The notes beneath the pieces were generated by a model, which was not told the DNA's origin, did no database searches, and was given only the letters and a program-made list of their open reading frames with translations. This document shows, in pieces, positions 1 to 7,269 of a stretch of DNA of 64,000 bases. The position numbers and the translations under genes were made by a program. Location of the stretch: NCBI RefSeq assembly GCF_000633395.1, contig NZ_AYMU01000033.1, positions 62,001 to 126,000 on the forward strand, in the 5' to 3' direction. Each line of letters starts with the position of its first letter. Within the stretch, counting starts at the first letter, position 1. This DNA is from Pseudomonas sp. PH1b (lineage in GTDB: Bacteria > Pseudomonadota > Gammaproteobacteria > Pseudomonadales > Pseudomonadaceae).

Positions 1-37
1 GAAGAAACTGGAAAAGCAGCATCGCCAGAACGCTTGA
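1..37 (+). CDS. def: Peptide deformylase, 3' end only
   Basis: Only the last eleven codons and the TGA (35-37) are inside the window. The basic C-terminal tail KKLEKQHRQNA matches the tail of pseudomonad peptide deformylase, and the gene sits immediately upstream of fmt, the usual partner: Fmt adds and Def removes the formyl group of initiator methionine. No catalytic residue is visible, so the call rests on the tail and the context. Confidence 0.75.
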   Translation, partial: KKLEKQHRQNA

Positions 38-49
38 TGCTCCTCTTCC

Positions 50-79
50 AAAGGCTTGCAACAGCAAGCCTTTTTCTTT
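50..79 (+). terminator. Rho-independent terminator between def and fmt
   Basis: A 10-bp perfect stem (50-59 with 64-73) closes a 4-nt loop and is followed by a T-rich run. It lies between the def stop and the fmt start, so fmt is either separately transcribed or expressed by partial readthrough. Confidence 0.8.
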
Positions 80-106
80 TCCGCATGTTTACTACCGAGA
101 ACTCCC

Positions 107-1066
107 ATGACTGAGCCACTGCGCATCGTCTTTGCCGGCACTCCCGAGTTTGCCGCCGAACACCTCAAGGCCCTGCTCGACAGCCCTTATGAGATCGTCG
201 CGGTCTACACCCAACCGGATCGCCCGGCCGGTCGTGGGCAAAAACTGATGCCCAGCCCGGTCAAGCAACTGGCGCTGGAGCACCACATTCCAGTGCTGCA
301 GCCGCCCACCCTGCGCAACGCCGAGGCCCAGGCCGAACTGGCGGCGCTCAAGCCGGACCTGATGGTGGTGGTGGCCTACGGCCTGATCCTGCCGCAGGTG
401 GTGCTGGATATCCCGCGCCTGGGCTGCATCAACAGCCACGCATCGCTGCTGCCACGCTGGCGCGGCGCGGCGCCGATCCAGCGCGCCGTGGAGGCCGGTG
501 ATGCGATGAGCGGGGTGACCGTGATGCGCATGGAGGCCGGCCTGGACACCGGGCCGATGCTGCTCAAGGCCAGCACCCCGATCAGCGCCACGGACACTGG
601 TGGCAGCCTGCACGACCGTCTCGCCGAACTGGGCCCGCCAGCCGTGCTGCAAGCCATCCAGGGCCTGGCCGCCGGCACCCTGGAAGGAGAAGTCCAGGAC
701 GACAGCCTGGCCACCTACGCCCACAAGCTGAACAAGGACGAGGCGCGCATTGACTGGAACCGCCCGGCGGTAGAGCTGGAGCGCCTGATCCGGGCCTTCA
801 ATCCCTGGCCGATCTGCCACAGCACGCTCAAAGGCGAAGCCCTGAAAGTGCTGGCCGCGACCCTGGCCGAGGGCCAGGGCACCCCGGGGCAGATCCTCGG
901 CGCCAGCAAGGACGGCCTGATCGTCGCCTGCGCTGAACAGGCGCTGTGCCTGACTCGCCTGCAACTGCCCGGCGGCAAGGCGCTGAACTTCAGCGACCTG
1001 TTCAACAGCCGCCGCGAGAAATTCGCCCTCGGCGCCGTTCTCGGCCAAGCGGTGGACGCCCAATGA
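107..1066 (+). CDS. fmt: Methionyl-tRNA formyltransferase
   Basis: This cytosolic enzyme transfers a formyl group from 10-formyltetrahydrofolate to initiator Met-tRNA. The 319-residue protein has the N-terminal formyltransferase domain starting RIVFAGTPEFAAEHL and the catalytic segment around HASLLPRWRGAAPIQRA with the SHA and downstream D of the hydrolase/transferase family, then the C-terminal OB-like domain. The frame is open upstream to 56, but ATG 107 gives the conserved N-terminus and the upstream part would run through the terminator. It overlaps rsmB by ATGA (1063-1066), indicating translational coupling. Confidence 0.97.
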   Translation: MTEPLRIVFAGTPEFAAEHLKALLDSPYEIVAVYTQPDRPAGRGQKLMPSPVKQLALEHHIPVLQPPTLRNAEAQAELAALKPDLMVVVAYGLILPQVVLDIPRLGCINSHASLLPRWRGAAPIQRAVEAGDAMSGVTVMRMEAGLDTGPMLLKASTPISATDTGGSLHDRLAELGPPAVLQAIQGLAAGTLEGEVQDDSLATYAHKLNKDEARIDWNRPAVELERLIRAFNPWPICHSTLKGEALKVLAATLAEGQGTPGQILGASKDGLIVACAEQALCLTRLQLPGGKALNFSDLFNSRREKFALGAVLGQAVDAQ

Positions 1067-2388
1067 ACCCGCGCCTGGCCGCCGCCAAGGCACTGGCCGC
1101 CGTGCTCAACGGCAAGGCCTCGCTCAACAGTTCGTTGCCGACCCAGCTGGACAAGGTCGAGCTGCGTGACCGCGGCTTCACCCAGGACCTGGCGTTCGGT
1201 ACCGCCCGTTGGCAGCCACGGCTGTCGGCCCTGGCCGCCAAGCTGCTGCAAAAGCCCTTCAAGGCCGCCGACGCCGATGTCGAGGCATTGCTGCTGGTGG
1301 GCCTCTACCAACTGCTCTACACCCGGGTTCCGGCCCACGCCGCCATCGGCGAAACCGTGGGCTGCGCCGACAAGCTGAAAAAGCCCTGGGCCAAGGCCCT
1401 GCTCAACGCTGTGCTGCGCCGCGCCCAGCGCGAGAGCGAGGCCCTGCTGGCCGAGCTGGAGCACGACCCGGTGGTGCGTACCGCCCACCCGCGCTGGTTG
1501 CAGAAATCTCTCAAGGCTTTCTGGCCCGAGCAGTGGGAAGCCATCTGCGCGGCCAACAACGCCCACCCGCCGATGATTCTGCGGGTCAACCGTCGCCATC
1601 ATTCCCGTGACGCCTACCTGAAGCTCCTGGCGCAGGCCGGCGTGGCAGCCGGGCCTTGCGTCTACAGCCAGGACGGCATTGTCCTCGACGAGGCCGGTGA
1701 CGTGCGCAGCCTGCCGGGCTTCGCCGAAGGCTGGGTGAGCGTGCAGGACGAAGCCGCACAACTGGCCGCCGACCTGCTGGAACTGGCACCGGGGCAACGG
1801 GTACTGGATGCCTGCTGCGCACCGGGGGGCAAGACCTGCCACATCCTCGAAGTCGAGCCGGCCCTGGCCGGCGTGGTCGCGGTGGACCTGGAAGCCAAGC
1901 GCCTGGTGCGAGTGCGGGAGAACCTCGATCGCCTGGGGCTCGACGCGCAACTGATCGCCGCCGATGGCCGCGATACCCAGGCCTGGTGGGACGGCAAGCC
2001 GTTCCAGCGGATCCTGCTGGACGCCCCCTGCTCGGCCACCGGGGTGATCCGTCGCCACCCGGACATCAAGCTGACTCGCCAGCCCGAAGACATCCTCGCC
2101 CTGGCGCAGTTGCAAGGCGAGTTGCTGGATGCCATGTGGCAGGCCCTGGAAGTCGGCGGCATCCTGCTCTATGCCACCTGCTCGACCCTGCCGACCGAGA
2201 ACACCGAGGTGATCGAGGCGTTCCTGGCCCGCACCCCGGGCGCCCGGGAGTTGGACATCGGCGGCCAACTGGGGCAGCCTGCGGCCGGTCTCAAGCAGCC
2301 TCACGGGCGCCAGTTGCTGGCGCAAGAGGGTGGTCATGACGGTTTCTACTACGCCAAGCTGATCAAGATTGCCGCGGCTCGCGGCTAA
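1063..2388 (+). CDS. rsmB: 16S rRNA m5C967 methyltransferase
   Basis: RsmB (Sun/Fmu) makes 5-methylcytosine at position 967 of 16S rRNA using S-adenosylmethionine. The 441-residue protein has an N-terminal NusB-like RNA-binding domain and a C-terminal Rossmann methyltransferase with the SAM motif VLDACCAPGGKT, the LLDAPCSATGVIRRHP motif IV and the YATCS motif VI; the two cysteines are those used in m5C catalysis. The start is the ATG of the ATGA overlap with fmt. The fmt-rsmB-trkA order is the standard pseudomonad and enteric arrangement. Confidence 0.97.
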   Translation: MNPRLAAAKALAAVLNGKASLNSSLPTQLDKVELRDRGFTQDLAFGTARWQPRLSALAAKLLQKPFKAADADVEALLLVGLYQLLYTRVPAHAAIGETVGCADKLKKPWAKALLNAVLRRAQRESEALLAELEHDPVVRTAHPRWLQKSLKAFWPEQWEAICAANNAHPPMILRVNRRHHSRDAYLKLLAQAGVAAGPCVYSQDGIVLDEAGDVRSLPGFAEGWVSVQDEAAQLAADLLELAPGQRVLDACCAPGGKTCHILEVEPALAGVVAVDLEAKRLVRVRENLDRLGLDAQLIAADGRDTQAWWDGKPFQRILLDAPCSATGVIRRHPDIKLTRQPEDILALAQLQGELLDAMWQALEVGGILLYATCSTLPTENTEVIEAFLARTPGARELDIGGQLGQPAAGLKQPHGRQLLAQEGGHDGFYYAKLIKIAAARG

Positions 2389-2410
2389 ACGGTTTTAAGG
2401 GAGTGACTGG

Positions 2411-3784
2411 ATGAAGATCATCATCCTCGGTGCCGGCCAAGTGGGTGGCACGCTGGCGGAACACCTGGCCAGCGAAGCCAACGACATCACCGTGGTCGAC
2501 ACCGATGGCGAACGCCTGCGCGACCTTGGCGACCGCCTGGACATCCGTACCGTCCAGGGCCGGGCGTCCTTTCCCACGGTGCTGCGCCAGGCCGGTGCCG
2601 ACGATGCCGACATGCTGGTGGCGGTGACCAACAGCGACGAGACCAACATGGTCGCCTGCCAGGTGGCCCACACCCTGTTCCACACCCCGACCAAGATTGC
2701 CCGGGTGCGCGAGGCCGCCTACCTGACCCGCGCCGGGCTGTTCGACAACGATGCAATCCCGGTGGACGTGCTGATCAGCCCCGAGCAGGTGGTGACCAAC
2801 TACATCAAGCGCCTGATCGAGCACCCCGGCGCCCTGCAGGTGATCGACTTCGCCGAGGGCAAGGCGCAACTGGTGGCGGTCAAGGCCTACTACGGTGGCC
2901 CGCTGGTGGGCCAGCAACTGCGCCAGCTGCGCGAGCACATGCCCAACGTCGACACCCGGGTGGCGGCGATCTTCCGTCGCGACCGGCCGATCATGCCCAA
3001 GGGCGATACGGTGATCGAGGCCGACGACGAGGTGTTCTTCATCGCCGCCAAGGCCCACATCCGCGCAGTGATGAGCGAGATGCGCCGCCTGGAGGAATCC
3101 TACAAGCGCATCGTCATCGCCGGTGGCGGGCAGATCGGCGAGCGCCTGGCCGAGGCCATCGAAAGCCGCTACCAGGTGAAGATCATCGAGATGAACCCGG
3201 CTCGCTGCCGCTACCTGTCCGACACCCTGGACAGCACCGTGGTGCTGCAGGGCAGCGCTTCGGATCGCGACCTGCTGCTGGAAGAGAACATCGCCGATGC
3301 CGATATCTTCCTGGCCCTGACCAACGACGACGAGGCCAACATCATGTCCTCGCTGCTGGCCAAGCGCCTGGGGGCGAAGAAGGTCATGACCATCATCAAC
3401 AACCCGGCGTACGTCGACCTGATCCAGGGTGGCGATATCGACATCGCCATCAGCCCGCAGCTGGCCACCATCGGTACCCTGCTGGCCCACGTGCGCCGCG
3501 GCGACATCGTCAGCGTGCACTCCCTGCGCCGGGGCGCAGCGGAGGCCATCGAGGCCATCGCCCATGGCGACGCCAAGTCGAGCAAGGTGATTGGCCGGGC
3601 CATCGAGAACATCGGCCTGCCGCCGGGCACTACCATCGGCGCGATCATCCGCGATGAAGAAGTGCTGATCGCCCACGACGACACGGTGATCGAAGCCGGC
3701 GACCACGTGATCCTGTTCCTTGTGGATAAAAAACACATCCGCGACGTGGAGAAACTGTTCCACGTCGGCCTGAGCTTCTTCTAA
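2411..3784 (+). CDS. trkA: Trk potassium transport regulatory subunit TrkA
   Basis: TrkA is the peripheral, nucleotide-binding gating subunit of the Trk K+ uptake system at the inner membrane; the TrkH/TrkG channel is not in this window. The 457-residue protein has two tandem RCK units, each with an N-terminal Rossmann NAD(H) fold: ILGAGQVGGTLAEHL near the N-terminus and VIAGGGQIGERLAEA near residue 235. It starts 22 bp after rsmB, with an AAGGGAG-type ribosome binding site, so it is likely co-transcribed with fmt-rsmB. Confidence 0.97.
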   Translation: MKIIILGAGQVGGTLAEHLASEANDITVVDTDGERLRDLGDRLDIRTVQGRASFPTVLRQAGADDADMLVAVTNSDETNMVACQVAHTLFHTPTKIARVREAAYLTRAGLFDNDAIPVDVLISPEQVVTNYIKRLIEHPGALQVIDFAEGKAQLVAVKAYYGGPLVGQQLRQLREHMPNVDTRVAAIFRRDRPIMPKGDTVIEADDEVFFIAAKAHIRAVMSEMRRLEESYKRIVIAGGGQIGERLAEAIESRYQVKIIEMNPARCRYLSDTLDSTVVLQGSASDRDLLLEENIADADIFLALTNDDEANIMSSLLAKRLGAKKVMTIINNPAYVDLIQGGDIDIAISPQLATIGTLLAHVRRGDIVSVHSLRRGAAEAIEAIAHGDAKSSKVIGRAIENIGLPPGTTIGAIIRDEEVLIAHDDTVIEAGDHVILFLVDKKHIRDVEKLFHVGLSFF

Positions 3785-3789
3785 CACCC

Positions 3790-3852
3790 TAGGAGCCGGC
3801 TTGCCGGCGAAGGGATCCCGGAGATCGCCTTCGCCGGCAAGCCGGCTGCTAC
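3790..3852. repeat. REP doublet (REPIN-like) downstream of trkA
   Basis: Two inverted copies of a REP unit with core GCCGGCTTGCCGGCGA flank a short spacer (about 3790-3811 and 3831-3852). The same unit occurs at 48652-48705 in the opposite relative orientation. Paired REPs of this type are mobilised by RAYT transposases in the P. fluorescens group; no RAYT gene is in the window. Confidence 0.85.
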
Positions 3853-3885
3853 ACAGCTGCGCCAGCCAACGATGAGGAGTCGCTG

Positions 3886-4203
3886 ATGCTTGAATCCCTG
3901 GAGAAAATGCTCGCCAAAGGTGTGGATAACGCCCTGCTGCGCTTTGGCCTGGGCAAGGGTTACCTGGATCAGGGCGATTTCGCCAAGGCCGCCGAACACC
4001 TGCAACGCTGCGTGGCCTTCGACCCCAAGTATTCCGCGGCGTGGAAGCTGCTGGGCAAGGCCTGCCAGGGGCAGGGCGACCTGCCGGCAGCGCGCCAGGC
4101 CTGGGAGCAGGGCCTGGAAGCGGCCCGTGGCCATGGCGACAAGCAGGCGGAAAAGGAAATGACCGTGTTCATCAAGAAGCTCGAACGCCAGTCCCAGGCC
4201 TGA
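3886..4203 (+). CDS. Small TPR-repeat protein
   Basis: This 105-residue soluble protein consists almost entirely of tetratricopeptide-like helices: ALLRFGLGKGYLDQGDFAKA, then SAAWKLLGKACQGQGDLPAA and a third, less regular pair ending in a basic tail. TPR folds mediate protein-protein contacts, so it is probably a scaffold or adaptor; the partner cannot be told from sequence. ATG 3886 is preceded by GAGGAG at good spacing. A perfect DnaA box lies inside the gene at 3921-3929. The preceding REP doublet separates it from trkA. Confidence 0.85.
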   Translation: MLESLEKMLAKGVDNALLRFGLGKGYLDQGDFAKAAEHLQRCVAFDPKYSAAWKLLGKACQGQGDLPAARQAWEQGLEAARGHGDKQAEKEMTVFIKKLERQSQA

Positions 4204-4317
4204 GCCCTGCCTCGACCCGCTCCCATTGGCACAGACCCAGACCGTGACTGGCGCAGCCCTTCAGCGTCTCGAAATCCCTCTAGATTTTTGCGGCCTGGGC
4301 GGCGCACTCATGGCGTG

Positions 4318-4557
4318 TCACAGGTAGCGCAGGGCGATCCCTTCGGCATCCACCTGCACCACTTCCATGCGCACCCGCGGTGCACTCACCGGCAGGCCTT
4401 GCACCTGGCCGTACACCACTGCGCCCTTGGGCAGCTTCGCCAGGGCCGGGCTTTGCACGTAGACGCCGCTGGCAGACAGGTTGCGCGTCTGCCCCAGGCA
4501 TTCGCCGATGCTCTCGTGCTGAATCTTGATACGGAACGACTTGCGGTGATCGGACAT
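4318..4557 (-). CDS. PilZ-domain protein
   Basis: A stand-alone PilZ domain of 79 residues, predicted to bind cyclic di-GMP. It shows the RxxxR signature (RKSFR) near the N-terminus and the NxSxxG element (NLSASG) about 20 residues later, the two parts of the c-di-GMP site. Nothing else is fused to it, so it would act as a small adaptor. I chose ATG 4557 because the PilZ signature starts just after it; the frame is open to 4593. It is downstream of, and co-oriented with, the lpxL-type gene, but the inverted DnaA boxes at 4581-4614 lie between them. Confidence 0.85.
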   Translation of the reverse strand: MSDHRKSFRIKIQHESIGECLGQTRNLSASGVYVQSPALAKLPKGAVVYGQVQGLPVSAPRVRMEVVQVDAEGIALRYL

Positions 4558-4580
4558 CTGCTGCGCCCTTGTGCAATGGG

Positions 4581-4614
4581 CTGTGGATAACACCCGGCAT
4601 GGGGTTATCCACAG
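4581..4614. repeat. Inverted pair of perfect DnaA boxes
   Basis: Two perfect 9-bp DnaA boxes, TGTGGATAA (4582-4590) and TTATCCACA (4605-4613), sit in inverted orientation within 11-bp perfect arms (4581-4591, 4604-4614) around a 12-nt spacer. The structure lies between the acyltransferase and PilZ genes. It could bind DnaA or fold as an RNA hairpin attenuating transcription into the PilZ gene; which of these applies is not decided by sequence. Confidence 0.7.
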
Positions 4615-4629
4615 ATCGTGCCTACCCTG

Positions 4630-5517
4630 TCAGTACCAGCGTTCCTCACCCGGCGGGCGCTTCTTGAAACGCTTCATGCTCCACATGTACTGGCTCGGAT
4701 ACGCCCCCACATAGCGCTCGACCACTTTGCTCATGGCCGCGCAGGAGGTCTCGGTATCGGTGCTGTACATGTCTTGCGGGGCCGCTTCGAGGATCACCTT
4801 GTAGCCCGAACCATCGGGCAGGCGCAGGGCATGGAGGAACACCCCGACCGCCTTGCCGCCGGCCAGCATGTTCGGCACGAACTTGCTGGTCAGGGCCTGG
4901 GTGGCGAAGAAGGGCACAAAGATGCCGGCGGATTCGGCCGGCTCCGGGTCGGCGGGAATCCCCACGGCTCCGCCTTTGCGCACTTCCTTGATGACGCTGA
5001 GGATGCCTTCCTTGGTGGAGGCCGCCACGCGATTGCCCAGCTGTACCCGCTGCTTGCGCAGCAGCTCGTCCACCGCCTTGAGCTTGGGCGGACGGTAGAA
5101 GATGATCGGTTTGCACTGGCTGCAGTAGAAGTGGTTGAGCACTTCCCAGTTGCCCAGGTGACTGGTGATGCCGACCACGCCCTTGCCCGAGGCCAGAGCC
5201 TCCTTGAGCACTTCCAGGCCTTCGACTTCGCGCACCAGGGCGATCGAGCGCTCCGCCGGCCAGATCCAGGCGCAGGCGCTTTCGGTCAGGGACTTGCCGA
5301 TGTCCTTCAGGCTCTGGCCCACCAGGCGCTCGCGCTCGGCAGGGTCCATCTGTGGAAAACACTTGGCCAGGTTGATGCGCACCACATCGCGGGAGCGGTT
5401 GGGGGTCTTCCACATGATCCAGCCAATGGCCGTGCCAACCGCCTGCACCGCGCGCCAGGGCAGCAGGGCAAACAACCGCAGAGCGCCCACCAGCAGGGCG
5501 CCTTTGAACTTATCCAC
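4630..5517 (-). CDS. Lipid A lauroyl-type acyltransferase (LpxL/HtrB family)
   Basis: An inner-membrane acyltransferase of the LpxL/LpxM family, which adds a secondary acyl chain to lipid A precursors from acyl-ACP. The 295-residue protein has an N-terminal hydrophobic anchor (GALRLFALLPWRAVQAVG), the catalytic H-x4-E motif HLGNWE at residues 120-125, and the conserved PADPEPAE region. The start is GTG 5517 with AGGAG six bases upstream; a perfect DnaA box (5510-5518) overlaps this start codon. Pseudomonads have more than one LpxL/HtrB paralogue, so the acyl chain and position are not assigned. Confidence 0.9.
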   Translation of the reverse strand: MDKFKGALLVGALRLFALLPWRAVQAVGTAIGWIMWKTPNRSRDVVRINLAKCFPQMDPAERERLVGQSLKDIGKSLTESACAWIWPAERSIALVREVEGLEVLKEALASGKGVVGITSHLGNWEVLNHFYCSQCKPIIFYRPPKLKAVDELLRKQRVQLGNRVAASTKEGILSVIKEVRKGGAVGIPADPEPAESAGIFVPFFATQALTSKFVPNMLAGGKAVGVFLHALRLPDGSGYKVILEAAPQDMYSTDTETSCAAMSKVVERYVGAYPSQYMWSMKRFKKRPPGEERWY

Positions 5518-5673
5518 AAATGACTCCTGATCGGTTGATCATGACCTAGTCGCGAGCCGGCTATTCTAACCGGCCGCAACCGGCTGTGTGAAAACCTCGC
5601 GAGTGAAGGCAGGCCCTGCCTGTGCCTGTCCCGCAATGGCCTGCTGCCCACGAAGCGACCTGGCCCACGGCGT

Positions 5674-6234
5674 TCACCCGGCCTGTTGGGCCAGGACGGC
5701 GTAGCGACCACAGTCGCGGGTGTGATCCATGACCATGCCCGAGGCCTGCATCAGGGCATAACAGATGGTCGGGCCAACAAAGGTGAAGCCGGCCTTGCGC
5801 AGGCCACGGCTCATGGCTTCGGCCTCCGGGGTCACCGCCGGTACTTCGCTGCGGTCCTGGAAATGATTGATCTTCGGTACACCGCCGACGAAGGACCAGA
5901 GCAACCCCACCGGGTCGTCCAGCTCCAGCCAGGCCTGGGCGTTGCGCCGAGCGGCATTGAGCTTGAGGCGGTTGCGGATGATGCCCGGGTCCTGCATCAG
6001 GTCCTCGATCTCGGCGTCGCTCATCTGCGCCACGCGCTGCACGTCGAAGCCGAACAGCACCTGGCGATAGCGCTCGCGTTTCTTCAATACGGTGATCCAT
6101 GACAGCCCGGCCTGGAACCCTTCGAGCAATAACAACTCGAACAAGCGCTGCGCATCGCGTAGCGGCACGCCCCACTCCTGATCGTGATAAGCCATGTACA
6201 GCGGATCGTCGGAACACCAAAAGCAGCGTGGCAT
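5674..6234 (-). CDS. tag: DNA-3-methyladenine glycosylase I
   Basis: Tag excises 3-methyladenine from alkylated DNA to start base-excision repair. The 186-residue protein is close in length to E. coli Tag. It has Cys4 (MPRC) and His17 (AYH) plus a C-terminal HTRDC pair, the expected CHHC zinc site, and the conserved EWGVP, GLSWITVLKKR and GPTICYALMQASG segments of the HhH fold. ATG 6234 is preceded by GGAG. The frame is open far upstream but overlaps glyQ there, so the long version is not the gene. It is divergent from glyQ. Confidence 0.96.
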   Translation of the reverse strand: MPRCFWCSDDPLYMAYHDQEWGVPLRDAQRLFELLLLEGFQAGLSWITVLKKRERYRQVLFGFDVQRVAQMSDAEIEDLMQDPGIIRNRLKLNAARRNAQAWLELDDPVGLLWSFVGGVPKINHFQDRSEVPAVTPEAEAMSRGLRKAGFTFVGPTICYALMQASGMVMDHTRDCGRYAVLAQQAG

Positions 6235-6315
6235 AAGGCTCCAGGGGGCGTGCGCAGGACTGAATCGGGTATACTCCCGCTCCTTAAATCGCAGCCCAAG
6301 TAACAGGTGAATTTC

Positions 6316-7269
6316 GTGAGCCAGCCTACGCCAGCCGTGCGTACCTTCCAAGACTTGATCCTCGCCCTCCAGCAGTACTGGGCCGAGCAAGGTTGTGTGG
6401 TACTTCAGCCCTACGATATGGAAGTAGGCGCCGGCACTTTCCACACCGCCACTTTCCTGCGGGCCATCGGCCCGGAAACCTGGAACGCCGCTTATGTGCA
6501 GCCCAGTCGTCGCCCGACTGACGGCCGCTACGGCGAAAACCCCAACCGCCTGCAGCACTACTACCAGTTCCAGGTGGTCTTGAAGCCCAACCCGGAAAAC
6601 TTCCAGGAGCTGTACCTGGGCTCGCTCAAGCACGTGGGCCTGGACCCGCTGGTGCACGATATCCGCTTCGTCGAAGACAACTGGGAATCGCCGACCCTGG
6701 GCGCCTGGGGCCTGGGCTGGGAAGTCTGGCTCAACGGCATGGAAGTGACCCAGTTCACCTACTTCCAGCAGGCTGGCGGCATCGAGTGCTACCCGGTGAC
6801 CGGCGAGATCACCTACGGCCTGGAACGCCTGGCCATGTACCTGCAAGGCGTGGATTCGGTGTACGACCTGGTCTGGGCCGACGGCCCGTTCGGCAAGGTC
6901 ACCTATGGCGATGTGTTCCACCAGAACGAAGTGGAGCAGTCGACCTACAACTTCGAACACGCCAACGTCGAGAAGCTGTTCGAACTGTTCGACTTCTACG
7001 AAAGCGAAGCCAAGCGCCTGATCGAACTGGATCAGCCGCTGCCGCTGCCGAGCTATGAAATGGTCCTCAAGGCCTCGCACACCTTCAACCTGCTGGATGC
7101 ACGCCGGGCGATCTCGGTGACTGCACGCCAGCAGTACATCCTGCGTGTGCGCACCCTGGCGCGTTCCGTCGCCCAGGCCTACCTGATGGCTCGCGCCAAG
7201 CTGGGCTTCCCGATGGCAACCCCGGACCTGCGTGATGAAGTGTTGGCTAAGTTGGAGGCGGCACAATGA
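6316..7269 (+). CDS. glyQ: Glycyl-tRNA synthetase alpha subunit
   Basis: Catalytic class II subunit of the bacterial alpha2beta2 glycyl-tRNA synthetase. The 317-residue protein contains FQDLILALQQYWAEQGC near the start, the PSRRPTDGRYGENPNR motif 2 region and GLERLAMYLQG motif 3. I chose GTG 6316 (MSQPTP) over GTG 6307 because AGGTGA is correctly spaced from it and it gives the usual pseudomonad N-terminus. It overlaps glyS by ATGA (7266-7269). Confidence 0.97.
   Translation: MSQPTPAVRTFQDLILALQQYWAEQGCVVLQPYDMEVGAGTFHTATFLRAIGPETWNAAYVQPSRRPTDGRYGENPNRLQHYYQFQVVLKPNPENFQELYLGSLKHVGLDPLVHDIRFVEDNWESPTLGAWGLGWEVWLNGMEVTQFTYFQQAGGIECYPVTGEITYGLERLAMYLQGVDSVYDLVWADGPFGKVTYGDVFHQNEVEQSTYNFEHANVEKLFELFDFYESEAKRLIELDQPLPLPSYEMVLKASHTFNLLDARRAISVTARQQYILRVRTLARSVAQAYLMARAKLGFPMATPDLRDEVLAKLEAAQ

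Noticed and set aside
715..2337. Long minus-strand open frames opposite fmt/rsmB and trkA (for example 540 and 474 codons)
   Set aside because: They mirror strongly conserved plus-strand genes, have low-complexity His/Gln/Gly-rich translations and no family features; they result from high GC codon bias.
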